10,070 nt of DNA from NCBI GenBank assembly GCA_040307135.1, contig JAWRKD010000179.1, positions 1 through 10,070 of the forward strand, in the 5' to 3' direction. Below, piece after piece: positions 1 to 6,300 of this stretch. This DNA comes from Aminidesulfovibrio sp040307135. Lineage in GTDB: Bacteria; Desulfobacterota; Desulfovibrionia; Desulfovibrionales; Desulfovibrionaceae. Positions within the stretch are counted from its first letter, which is position 1. Each line of letters starts with the position of its first letter. The position numbers and the translations under genes were made by a program. Under the pieces are notes generated by a model. It saw only the letters and a program-made list of their open reading frames with translations, was not told the origin of the DNA and ran no database searches.

Positions 1-1215
1 AGGGGCCGCCCCGAGGGCACGGGCCGCGCCGTGCTCGGCGAGATCCGCTACACCAGCAGCGACGACTACACCCGGGTCATCCTGGACGTGTCCTCGGAGG
101 TCAAGTACCGCTACCAGCTCCTGCCTCCGGCTCCGGAGGTGGATCGCCCCCACCGGCTCTATGTGGACCTGGCCGACACCGCCGTGGGGGCCAAGGTGCC
201 GGGACAGGTCAAGGTCTCGGACGGCATCCTGCGCAGCATCCGCAGCGGCCAGAAGGACCCGGAAACCACCCGCGTGGTCATCGACTTCCTGGACCTCCAG
301 GACTACAAGGTCTTTCCCCTGTCCGATCCCTACCGCCTGGTCATCGACGTCTATGCCCCGGACAAGGCGAACGGCAAAAAGGTGGTTTCGGCCAGCACGG
401 CCGAGCCCGAGCCCGAGGCCGAGCCGGAGCCCGAGCCCGCCAAGCCCGCCAAGAAGGGCAAGAGCCCCATCAAGCCGCTCAAGCTCAAGGCCAGCAAGAA
501 CATGGCCGGCAGCCTCGTGGAGCAGCTGGGCCTGACCATCGACACCATCATGATCGACCCGGGCCACGGCGGCCACGACGGCGGGGCCGTGGCCAACGGC
601 ATCAAGGAAAAGGACGTCAACCTCCAGTTCGCCAAGATGCTCGGCCGCATGCTCAAGGAGGAGGGCTTCAACATCCTCTACACCCGCAGCACGGACATCT
701 TCATCCCCCTGGAGAAGCGCACGGCCATGGCCAACGCCAAGAAGGCCGACATCTTCGTCTCCATCCACTGCAACGCCAACACCGACACCCGGGTCAGCGG
801 CCTGGAGACCTACACCCTGAACCTGGCCCGCACCCAGGACGCGGTGCGCGTGGCCGCGCGCGAAAACGCGGTGGACGCCAAGCGCATCAGCGACCTCCAG
901 TTCATCCTCACGGATCTCATGCTCAACTCCAAGATGAAGGAGAGCACGGACTTGGCCACGGGCGTGCAGAAGGAGACCGTGAGGTCCATCCGCAGCAACT
1001 GGCCGCTCAAGGACCACGGGGTGCGCGAGGCCCCCTTCTACGTGCTCATGGGCGCCAAGATGCCCGCGGTGCTCATCGAGATCGGCTACATCACCAACGC
1101 GGACGAGGCGGCCAAGCTCAGGTCCGAGGCCTACCAGCAACACCTGGCCAAGGGCATCGTGCAGGGCATTCTGGCCTACAAGCGCCAGATCGAACGCTAC
1201 GCCATGCGGGACTAG
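1..1215 (+). CDS. N-acetylmuramoyl-L-alanine amidase with AMIN domain, 5' end missing
   Basis: Zinc-dependent periplasmic amidase that cuts the bond between N-acetylmuramic acid and the stem peptide during cell separation and wall turnover. The frame is open from base 1 with no stop, so the gene starts upstream; the GTG at 31 is an internal codon because the domain fold already begins there. Numbering from that GTG: residues 3-110 resemble an AMIN localisation domain (alternating strands ending in RLVIDVYAP), 121-155 are a Glu/Pro/Lys-rich linker, and 171-385 are an amidase_3 domain. Zinc ligands fit His179 (DPGHGG), Glu193 and His246 (SIHCNAN); the catalytic Glu is Glu350 (VLIEIGY). The stretch 262-325 between the third ligand and the catalytic Glu is long and helical in character, like the autoinhibitory insert of AmiA/B/C enzymes, so a partner activator is plausible (inference). 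The signal peptide must lie upstream of the window. The patatin gene follows after 5 nt, probably in the same operon. Confidence 0.95.
   Translation, partial: RGRPEGTGRAVLGEIRYTSSDDYTRVILDVSSEVKYRYQLLPPAPEVDRPHRLYVDLADTAVGAKVPGQVKVSDGILRSIRSGQKDPETTRVVIDFLDLQDYKVFPLSDPYRLVIDVYAPDKANGKKVVSASTAEPEPEAEPEPEPAKPAKKGKSPIKPLKLKASKNMAGSLVEQLGLTIDTIMIDPGHGGHDGGAVANGIKEKDVNLQFAKMLGRMLKEEGFNILYTRSTDIFIPLEKRTAMANAKKADIFVSIHCNANTDTRVSGLETYTLNLARTQDAVRVAARENAVDAKRISDLQFILTDLMLNSKMKESTDLATGVQKETVRSIRSNWPLKDHGVREAPFYVLMGAKMPAVLIEIGYITNADEAAKLRSEAYQQHLAKGIVQGILAYKRQIERYAMRD
403..438 (+). repeat. GAGCCC-type hexamer repeat coding a Glu-Pro linker
   Basis: Six near-identical 6-nt units (GAGCCC with third-position changes) encode EPEPEAEPEPEP in the amidase gene, joining the AMIN domain to the catalytic domain. 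A stiff acidic Pro-rich spacer is common in such envelope proteins. Unit number could vary between strains by slippage without breaking the frame. Confidence 0.7.
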
Positions 1216-1220
1216 CGGAG
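1216..1220 (+). promoter_or_regulatory. Ribosome binding site abutting the patatin start
   Basis: CGGAG lies directly against the ATG at 1221 with no spacer, which is too close for normal initiation. The amidase stop (TAG, 1213-1215) is 5 nt before the ATG, so translation by termination and re-initiation from the amidase is a plausible alternative. Confidence 0.4.
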
Positions 1221-2138
1221 ATGGACCTGGGCCTGGCCTTGGGAGCGGGCGGGGCCAGGGGCCTGGCCCACGCCGGGCTGCTGCGCGCCCTGACCCGGGC
1301 CGGAGTGCGGCCCGCCTGCGTGGCGGGCACCAGCATCGGGGCCCTGATCGGCGCGGTTTATTGCGGCGGCGACCTGGACGGCTTCTGCCGCTACGTGGGC
1401 GGCCTGACCAGGCTGGACGCCATCAAGCTGGCCGACCCGGTCTTTCCCCGTTCCGGACTCTTCGAGGGCGCGCGCTTCATGCGCCGCCTGCGCCGCTTCC
1501 TCACGGTGGAGCGCCTGGAGGACTGTTCGCCCCGGCTGGCCGTGGTCACGGTGCGGGCCCGGGACAGCGCGCCCCTGGTGCTCACCACGGGGCCGATTCT
1601 GGCCGCGGTGCGGGCCTCCATGGCCGTGCCCGGGGTGCTCGTGCCCGGGGTCTGGCAGGGCGAGGCCGTGTTCGACGGGGCCCTGGCCGATCCCCTTCCC
1701 GTACGGCCCTGCCGGGACCTGGGGGCTGGCGCCGTGGTGGCCGTGGACGTGAGCCGCGACGCCTTTCCGCCCGAAGCGGGCCGCGGCGGCCCCTCTCTGG
1801 CCGGGGCGCTCAAGGGCGGCGCGGCCAGGCTCCTGGCCGCCGCCGGAATCCGGCTCAAGCCCGGGCAGCGCGTGGCCGTGGACATGCTGGCGGGCTGGCT
1901 GGAGGACGAGGGCCGGGACGCGGGTCCGAACATCGTGGAGGCCATTCTCGGGGCCTTCACCATCGCCCAGCGCAGCATCAAGGCCGAGCGGATGCGCCAG
2001 GACCCGCCCGAGCACACCGTGACCCCGGACGTGGGCAGCATCGGCTTCCTGGATTTCCACCGCGGGGCCGAGGCCCTGGCCGCGGGCGAGGCCGCGGCCG
2101 CCGGACTCCTGCAGGCCCTGCGGCCCGCTAATACATGA
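1221..2138 (+). CDS. Patatin-like phospholipase, RssA/YchK type
   Basis: Serine acyl hydrolase of the patatin family, which uses a Ser-Asp dyad on lipid acyl esters; the substrate here is unknown. At 305 aa the length fits bacterial RssA/YchK-like members. Visible motifs: oxyanion-hole glycine loop GAGGARG at residues 8-14, nucleophile elbow GTSIG with Ser38, and the dyad Asp152 in DGA (152-154), with the usual nearby ADPLPV. All catalytic elements are present. There is no signal peptide and no clear membrane segment, so a cytoplasmic or membrane-associated enzyme is likely. The start at 1221 is forced because the glycine loop begins at residue 8 and no in-frame start codon is seen in the preceding 70 bases. 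It is probably cotranscribed with the amidase. Its last 11 bp overlap the end of the opposing TRAP permease gene. Confidence 0.93.
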   Translation: MDLGLALGAGGARGLAHAGLLRALTRAGVRPACVAGTSIGALIGAVYCGGDLDGFCRYVGGLTRLDAIKLADPVFPRSGLFEGARFMRRLRRFLTVERLEDCSPRLAVVTVRARDSAPLVLTTGPILAAVRASMAVPGVLVPGVWQGEAVFDGALADPLPVRPCRDLGAGAVVAVDVSRDAFPPEAGRGGPSLAGALKGGAARLLAAAGIRLKPGQRVAVDMLAGWLEDEGRDAGPNIVEAILGAFTIAQRSIKAERMRQDPPEHTVTPDVGSIGFLDFHRGAEALAAGEAAAAGLLQALRPANT

Positions 2139-3441
2139 GGCCCGGCAGGAAGGTGATGATGAGCGGAAAGGCCAGGAGCAGGGCGATGCAGGCCACCACC
2201 GCGGCCACGAAGGGCATGGAGCCCTTGAAGACCCGTTCCAGGGTCACCCCGGGCAGGACCCGCTGGGCGATGCCATAGACCACATAGACGTTGATGCCCA
2301 CCGGCGGGGTCAGCACCCCCATCTCCGTGACCATGACCGCGATGACTCCGAACCAGATGGGGTCGTAGCCCAGGTTGGTGACCACCGGGTAGAACACCGG
2401 GATGGTCAGCATGATCATGGCCAGGGAGTCCATGAAACAGCCGCCCAGGAAGTAGATGGCCACGATCACGGCCATGATGGCCGCGGGGGGCAGGTCGAAG
2501 CCGCTGACCCAGTTGGCGATGTCGAAGGGGATGCGGGTCACGGCCAGGAATTTGCCGAAGACCACCGCGCCCGCGATGAGGAACATGACCATGCAGGAGG
2601 TGCGCAGGGTCTCGTTGAGCGACTTCTTGAAGCCCTCCCAGGTGAGCTGGCGTTTGAGGAGCGAGAGCAGGGTCACGGCGATGACGCCCACGGCCGCGGC
2701 CTCGGTGGGCGTGAACAGGCCGAAAAACAGCCCGCCCACCACGCTGCCGAAGATGAGCAGGGTGTCCACCAGGCCCAGCAGGGACCTGAGCCGCTGGCCC
2801 CAGGTGAAGGTCTCGCCGGCCGGGCCGAGCCTGGGATTGCGCGCGCAGAGCAGGGAGATGGTGGCGATGAACAGCATGGTGAGCAGCAGCGCCGGCAGGA
2901 TGCCCGCCACGAACAGCGCGCCGATGGACTGGCCCGTGAGCACGCCATAGACCAGGAGCACCACGCTGGGCGGCATGATCATGCCCAGGCCCCCGGCCGA
3001 GGCCACGCAGCCCGTGGCCAGCTCGTCGCCGTAGCCGAAGCGCCGCATCTCCGGCAGGCCTACGGTGGCCATGGTGGCGGCCGTGGCCGGGCTGGAGCCG
3101 CAGATGGTGCCGAAGGCCGTGCAAGCGGCCACCGTGGCCATGGCCAGGCCGCCCCGGATGTGGCCCAGGAAGCGGTAGGCCGTGTCGTAGAGCCTGCGGC
3201 TGATGCCGGTGTTGAAGGCCAGCTGACCCATGAGGATGAAGAGCGGGATCGTGCAGAGGTCCAGGGAGGCGAAGCTGGAATAGACCGAGCGCGAAATCAG
3301 GTTCAGTCCGCCGGCCCAGGAGGTGAGCAGGCTGAAGCCCACGAAGCCCACGAGCATCATGGCGTGAGCCACGGGCAGCCGCAGCATGAAGAGCACGATC
3401 ATGACGAGGATGCCGAGGACGCCGGCCAGGGTCTGGTCCAT
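2128..3441 (-). CDS. dctM: TRAP transporter large permease subunit (DctM family)
   Basis: Integral membrane carrier subunit of a tripartite ATP-independent periplasmic transporter, moving organic anions (usually carboxylates) inward with cations, commonly sodium. It has 437 aa, normal for DctM, and is almost wholly hydrophobic with about a dozen membrane segments. Family signatures: GSSPATAA (115-122), GGLGMIMPPS (150-159), GLFTPTEAAAVG (241-252), FMDSLAMIMLTIPVF (336-350) and TPPVGINVYV (378-387). The first and fourth match the two re-entrant hairpin loops expected to form the ion and substrate sites. The ATG overlaps the dctQ stop by one base (TGATG), so translation is coupled; an AGGGGG ribosome site lies about 8 nt upstream. 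It is the last gene of the tetR-dctPQM block and has no terminator of its own: its stop lies inside the patatin gene. The substrate cannot be told from this sequence. Confidence 0.97.
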   Translation of the reverse strand: MDQTLAGVLGILVMIVLFMLRLPVAHAMMLVGFVGFSLLTSWAGGLNLISRSVYSSFASLDLCTIPLFILMGQLAFNTGISRRLYDTAYRFLGHIRGGLAMATVAACTAFGTICGSSPATAATMATVGLPEMRRFGYGDELATGCVASAGGLGMIMPPSVVLLVYGVLTGQSIGALFVAGILPALLLTMLFIATISLLCARNPRLGPAGETFTWGQRLRSLLGLVDTLLIFGSVVGGLFFGLFTPTEAAAVGVIAVTLLSLLKRQLTWEGFKKSLNETLRTSCMVMFLIAGAVVFGKFLAVTRIPFDIANWVSGFDLPPAAIMAVIVAIYFLGGCFMDSLAMIMLTIPVFYPVVTNLGYDPIWFGVIAVMVTEMGVLTPPVGINVYVVYGIAQRVLPGVTLERVFKGSMPFVAAVVACIALLLAFPLIITFLPGLMY

Positions 3442-3920
3442 CAGATTTTCCCCCTGGCCCGGCGCAGGATGTCCCGGCCGATGATCAGGGTGAAGACCAC
3501 GAAGCCCACCCCCACCACGGCCACCACGAAGTATTCCCGCAGGCCCAGGCTCATGGTGCGGACCCCGGCGCGCTGGAGGTCCAGGGCGTAGTCGAACATG
3601 CGCCAGGCCACCACGCCGAACAGGGCCAGGGAGAGCAGGTCCGTGAACTGGGACAGGGCGCGGCGCACGGACGCTGGCATGCGGCCCACCACCAGGTCCA
3701 CGGCGATGTGGCTCTGGGCCTTGTGGGCGTAGGGCAGGGTGAAGGCCGTGACCAGTCCGGCCAGGAGCGCCACCACCTCGTCCGCGCCGAAGAGCGGGTG
3801 GCGGAAGGCCCGGCCCAGGACGTCCGAGCCCGTGGTCAGGGCCATGCCCACCAGAAACACGCAGGCCAGCACGCGCATGGCCTCGGCGGCGCGGTCCAGC
3901 AGGTCGGGCTTGTCGTGCAT
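3441..3920 (-). CDS. dctQ: TRAP transporter small permease subunit (DctQ family)
   Basis: Small membrane subunit that pairs with DctM and helps dock the substrate-loaded binding protein. It has 159 aa, typical length. Four hydrophobic segments are visible at about residues 15-31, 48-64, 92-107 and 130-148. The loop HKAQSHIAVDLV (66-77) matches the conserved DctQ pattern with the His-Ile-x-Val-Asp core. The ATG start at 3920 has a weak ribosome site (GGGGA, about 7 nt away). A strong hairpin lies in the 73-nt gap separating it from dctP, so this gene and dctM may be expressed below the level of the binding protein. Confidence 0.95.
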   Translation of the reverse strand: MHDKPDLLDRAAEAMRVLACVFLVGMALTTGSDVLGRAFRHPLFGADEVVALLAGLVTAFTLPYAHKAQSHIAVDLVVGRMPASVRRALSQFTDLLSLALFGVVAWRMFDYALDLQRAGVRTMSLGLREYFVVAVVGVGFVVFTLIIGRDILRRARGKI

Positions 3921-3940
3921 GCAGGGTCCCCGGAACGAGC

Positions 3941-3974
3941 CAGGGGCGGACCGGTCTGCTGCGGCCCGCCCCTG
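3941..3974 (-). other. RNA hairpin between dctP and dctQ
   Basis: Arms CAGGGGCGG (3941-3949) and CCGCCCCTG (3966-3974) pair perfectly over 9 bp. After one A/C mismatch, three further pairs (3951-3953 with 3962-3964) leave an 8-nt loop. Reading in the operon direction, the bases after the hairpin are not T-rich, so this is not a standard intrinsic terminator. It better fits a stabiliser of the dctP 3' end or a partial attenuator that raises binding protein over permease, as hairpins do in other binding-protein transporter operons. Confidence 0.7.
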
Positions 3975-3993
3975 TTCGCGGTTTATTGTTAAA

Positions 3994-5001
3994 CTATTTA
4001 GAGGCCTTGAGCGTTGCGGTGATGGTCTCCACCACGGCCTTGCCGTCCACCTGTTTCTCGTTCATTTCCTTGACGTAGGCCTCGTTGATCGGGGCCACGG
4101 CGGCCTTCCATTTCTCGATCTCAGCGGCCTGGGGCCGCACGAAGACGCCGCCCTTGGCGAGGAAGAACTCCCGGCCCTCGGCGTCGCTCTTGTCCCACTG
4201 CTCGCCGTGCTTGGGAGCCCACTCGGCGTTGATGGCCACGATGGTCTTCTGCACGTCCGGGGGCAGGGAGGCCCACTTGGCCTTGTTCATGACCACGAAG
4301 AAGGCCGTGGTGTAGGCGATCTCCGGGACCTCGGCGCAGGTGTTCACCACCTCGGCCAGGCGCCAGCCCTTGTTGGACTCCACGGGGTGCACGCTGCCGT
4401 CCACCACGCCCTTCTGGATGGACTGGTAGGTCTCGCCCATGGGCTGGCCCACGGGCACCGCGCCCAGGGCCTCCACCACCTTGGCCGAGTTGCCCGTGGC
4501 CCGGATCTTGAGGCCCTTGAGGTCGGCCATGCTGTTCACGGGCTTGCTCTTGGTGAAGATGAGGCCCGGGCCGTGGGCGTGGAAATACATGACCTGGGTG
4601 TCGTCGAACTCCTTGGGATGGAACTTGGCGAATACGGCGTTGGCGGCCTTGGTGGCGGCCGCGCCGCTCTGGTAGCCCAGGGGCAGGTCGATGGCGGCCA
4701 TGACCGGGAAGCGGCCGCGGGTATAGGCCAGGGCCGACATGCCCAGGTCCGAGATGCCCTCCGCCACGCCGCCGTAGATCTGGTCGGCCTTGGTCAGGGT
4801 GCCGCCGGGGTAGAACTCCACCACCACTTGGCCGTTCGTTCGCTTCTCCACTTCCTTGGCCCAGGCCTCGGCCATCTTGGCCTGATCGTGGGTGGGCGGG
4901 AAGAAGGTGCTGTAGGTCAGCTTGACGGGGCCGGCGTGGGCCGCCGGGGCCAGGCCCAGGACCATGGCCAGGGCGAACAGCAGGACTGTGCGTTTGAACA
5001 T
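3994..5001 (-). CDS. dctP: TRAP transporter periplasmic substrate-binding protein (DctP family)
   Basis: Periplasmic receptor that captures the substrate and delivers it to DctQM. It has 335 aa, normal for the family. A signal peptide is clear: Lys/Arg at residues 3-4, a hydrophobic core at 5-18 and an AHA cleavage site after residue 23. The mature part starts VKLTYSTFFPPTH, a classic DctP beginning. Arg167 in LKIRATGN is placed where the family keeps the Arg that salt-bridges the substrate carboxylate. It is followed by GAVPVGQPMGETYQSIQKGV (180-199) and VVDGSVHPVESN, the usual hinge and pocket region. The substrate is therefore probably a carboxylate, identity unknown. The ATG at 5001 has a strong GGAGGAG ribosome site 2 nt upstream. 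It lies 37 nt after tetR in the same direction and is probably in one operon with it. Confidence 0.97.
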   Translation of the reverse strand: MFKRTVLLFALAMVLGLAPAAHAGPVKLTYSTFFPPTHDQAKMAEAWAKEVEKRTNGQVVVEFYPGGTLTKADQIYGGVAEGISDLGMSALAYTRGRFPVMAAIDLPLGYQSGAAATKAANAVFAKFHPKEFDDTQVMYFHAHGPGLIFTKSKPVNSMADLKGLKIRATGNSAKVVEALGAVPVGQPMGETYQSIQKGVVDGSVHPVESNKGWRLAEVVNTCAEVPEIAYTTAFFVVMNKAKWASLPPDVQKTIVAINAEWAPKHGEQWDKSDAEGREFFLAKGGVFVRPQAAEIEKWKAAVAPINEAYVKEMNEKQVDGKAVVETITATLKASK

Positions 5002-5015
5002 GACTCCTCCGGTTG

Positions 5016-5031
5016 CCCCGCTCCGGCGGGG
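5016..5031. other. Short GC hairpin between tetR and dctP
   Basis: CCCCGC (5016-5021) and GCGGGG (5026-5031) form a 6-bp stem with a 4-nt loop, just before the dctP ribosome site on the operon transcript. On the plus strand it is followed by TGGTTTTT, so it resembles a weak terminator for plus-strand transcripts, but no plus-strand gene ends here. On the operon strand it may instead shield the 5' end of a processed dctP mRNA. Confidence 0.45.
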
Positions 5032-5038
5032 TGGTTTT

Positions 5039-5626
5039 TCAGGCCTCGGCCAGGGCCAGGATGAGGCGCTTGGCCGCGTCGCGGATGTCCTTCTTGTCCA
5101 GGGTGCCGGTGCCCAGCACCCCGTGGATGAGAAACCCCTCGAACAGGCAGGTGTTCAGGGCCCCGAGCTTGTCCCCGGAAACCCCGGGCCGCGTCCAGGG
5201 GGCCACCAGCTCCGCGAACACCGGGTCCGAGAGCCGGAACGCGCTCTGGGCCAGGGAGGCCTTGAGCTTCTCGTCGCAGGAGGCGTGGATGGTGAATTCC
5301 AGGAAAAGCCTGGCCCAGCTCTTGTCCTTCATGATGGACTCCAGGAAGTCCCAGATGGCGTCCAGGGCCTCGGAGAGGTTCCTGGCCCGGGCCAGGGCCT
5401 GGGTGCGCGCGGCGCGGCAGGAGGCCAGCTTGGCCTCGATGAGCTGGAGCGTGATCTCGTCCTTGCCCTGCCAGTGGCGGTAGAAGCTGCCCTTGGCGTA
5501 GCCCGCCTTCTCGGTGATGTCCGCGATGGTGGTGCCGAAGAAGCCCCGCTCCTGGAAAAGTTCCAGGGCGGCGGAGAGTAGTTCCTGCTGGGTTTCCTGG
5601 GATTTTTCCTGTTGTCGCCGGGCCAT
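5039..5626 (-). CDS. TetR/AcrR-family transcriptional regulator
   Basis: Likely ligand-responsive repressor of the adjoining TRAP operon and of itself. With the ATG at 5626 the protein has 195 aa, a normal TetR length. The N-terminal helix-turn-helix spans about residues 12-58, with the family signature TTIADITEKAGYAKGSFYRH (32-51) and then KDEI. The C-terminal helical domain (about 60-190) shows no named ligand family by eye. The ATG at 5626 is preferred over an in-frame GTG at 5662 because it has an AGGA ribosome site 6 nt upstream, and because the GTG would place a palindrome (5656-5668) inside the coding region. Being first in the same operon as dctPQM implies autoregulation and control by the imported substrate or a metabolite of it (inference). 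Confidence 0.92.
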   Translation of the reverse strand: MARRQQEKSQETQQELLSAALELFQERGFFGTTIADITEKAGYAKGSFYRHWQGKDEITLQLIEAKLASCRAARTQALARARNLSEALDAIWDFLESIMKDKSWARLFLEFTIHASCDEKLKASLAQSAFRLSDPVFAELVAPWTRPGVSGDKLGALNTCLFEGFLIHGVLGTGTLDKKDIRDAAKRLILALAEA

Positions 5627-5632
5627 GCGTTT

Positions 5633-5636
5633 TCCT
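5633..5636 (-). promoter_or_regulatory. Ribosome binding site setting the tetR start
   Basis: AGGA on the minus strand, 6 nt before the ATG at 5626. It supports the 195-aa product over the 207-aa version beginning at the GTG at 5662. Confidence 0.65.
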
Positions 5637-5637
5637 G

Positions 5638-5668
5638 TGACCACCGTTCGCTTTATGACCACTGGTCA
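5638..5668. promoter_or_regulatory. Candidate TetR operator upstream of tetR-dctPQM
   Basis: A palindrome with 6-bp arms around a single central base, TGACCA-C-TGGTCA, occupies 5656-5668. The heptamer TGACCAC is repeated at 5638-5644, 18 bp from the same heptamer at 5656-5662. Palindromes with GACC/GGTC arms of this size are typical TetR-family sites. Its place between tetR and the divergent HAD gene would allow autorepression and possibly control of both directions. No convincing -35/-10 pair was found around it. Confidence 0.55.
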
Positions 5669-5700
5669 GGATGAGAGGGCTAGCATGGGCCGGGAGAGGG

Positions 5701-5749
5701 GTCAAGGCCCCTGGCGCGGCAGGGCGAATTGGGGCATGAAGGGCCTGAC
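5701..5749 (+). other. Possible stem just upstream of the HAD gene ribosome site
   Basis: GTCAAGGCCC (5701-5710) can pair with GGGCCTGAC (5741-5749) with one bulged A, enclosing about 30 nt. The ribosome site follows at once. It may be a leader fold, or chance pairing in a GC-rich sequence. Confidence 0.25.
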
Positions 5750-5755
5750 AAGGAG
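5750..5755 (+). promoter_or_regulatory. Ribosome binding site setting the HAD gene start
   Basis: AAGGAG with a 6-nt spacer to the ATG at 5762. This fixes the start over an in-frame TTG at 5729. Confidence 0.8.
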
Positions 5756-5761
5756 CGTCCC

Positions 5762-6232
5762 ATGATCCGCCTGGACATCCCCGGATTCAAGGGCCTGGAA
5801 ATCGAGCACCTGGTCCTGGACTACAACGGCACCCTGGCCCTGGACGGCGAACTGCTGCCCGGCGTGGCCGAGGCCCTGCGCGAGCTGGCCGCCAACCTGC
5901 GCCTGCACGTGCTCACCGCGGACACCCTGGGCAATTGCCGGGAACATTTGGCCGGGCTGCCCGTGACCGTGAGCGTGGTGGCCGGAGGCCCCGAGGACCA
6001 GGCCAAGCTGGCCTACGCCATGGAGCTGGGGCCGCGGGCCTGCGCCTGCGTGGGCAACGGCATGAACGACCGGCTCCTCTTCGAGCGCTGCGCCCTGGCC
6101 GTGGCCGTGCTCGGACCCGAGGGCTTGGCCGTCAAGGCCCTGGACGAGGCCGACCTGGTGGTGGGCGACGTGCTGGCGGCCCTGGACCTTTTCCGCCATC
6201 CCCTGCGGCTCAAGGCCAGCCTGCGGCGCTAG
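5762..6232 (+). CDS. HAD-superfamily hydrolase, 'soluble P-type ATPase' type
   Basis: Small cytoplasmic protein of 156 aa that is essentially a free-standing HAD phosphorylation domain like the P domain of P-type ATPases. Motif I is DYNGTL with the nucleophile Asp20; the usual second Asp is Asn22, close to the DKTGT of ion pumps. Motif II is Thr52 in VLTADT, motif III is Lys82 in EDQAKLAYA, and motif IV is GNGMND (98-103) with Asp103. All elements for aspartyl phosphate formation and magnesium binding are present. No membrane segment or cap domain is visible. Related stand-alone proteins in archaea and sulfate reducers are annotated as soluble P-type ATPases or phosphatases; the natural substrate is unclear. 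It is a single gene, divergent from tetR and ended by a strong terminator. Database names may be 'HAD family hydrolase' or 'ATPase P'. Confidence 0.88.
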   Translation: MIRLDIPGFKGLEIEHLVLDYNGTLALDGELLPGVAEALRELAANLRLHVLTADTLGNCREHLAGLPVTVSVVAGGPEDQAKLAYAMELGPRACACVGNGMNDRLLFERCALAVAVLGPEGLAVKALDEADLVVGDVLAALDLFRHPLRLKASLRR

Positions 6233-6250
6233 AGCGCGGCCTTCTGAAAA

Positions 6251-6288
6251 AAGAAGGGCCGGGCAGCGCGTGCTGTCCGGTCCTTTTT
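6251..6288. terminator. Bidirectional intrinsic terminator between the HAD gene and nhaB
   Basis: A 12-bp stem (6256-6267 with 6272-6283, two G-T pairs) closes a 4-nt loop GCGT. It is extended by A-rich bases on the left (GAAAAAAG at 6246-6253) pairing with TTTTT at 6284-6288. T-tracts follow the stem in both directions, so it ends the HAD transcript on the plus strand and the nhaB transcript on the minus strand. Confidence 0.92.
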
Positions 6289-6300
6289 CACGGGTTTCGC

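Noticed and set aside
403..438. Glu-Pro hexamer run as a CRISPR-like or mobile repeat
   Set aside because: It is in frame, encodes a typical Pro-rich linker and has no spacers.
1391..3124. Open frame of 577 codons on the minus strand across patatin and dctM
   Set aside because: It overlaps two well-supported genes in another frame and its translation is low-complexity Arg/Ala/Gly/His text.
5016..5036. Hairpin plus T-run as a true plus-strand terminator
   Set aside because: The T-run follows it only on the plus strand, where no gene ends; genes on both sides run the other way. Kept only as a possible RNA hairpin.
3739..5064. Open frame of 441 codons on the plus strand opposite dctP
   Set aside because: It is antisense to a clear TRAP binding protein; its His/Gly/Leu-rich translation resembles no family.
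3441..5626. TRAP system assigned to a specific substrate such as succinate or a sulfonate
   Set aside because: The conserved Arg supports a carboxylate, but nothing else in the sequence or its neighbours identifies the ligand.
5627..5662. Longer TetR start at the GTG at 5662
   Set aside because: The ATG at 5626 has a well-placed AGGA and starts at the usual distance from the helix-turn-helix; the longer form would code through the likely operator.
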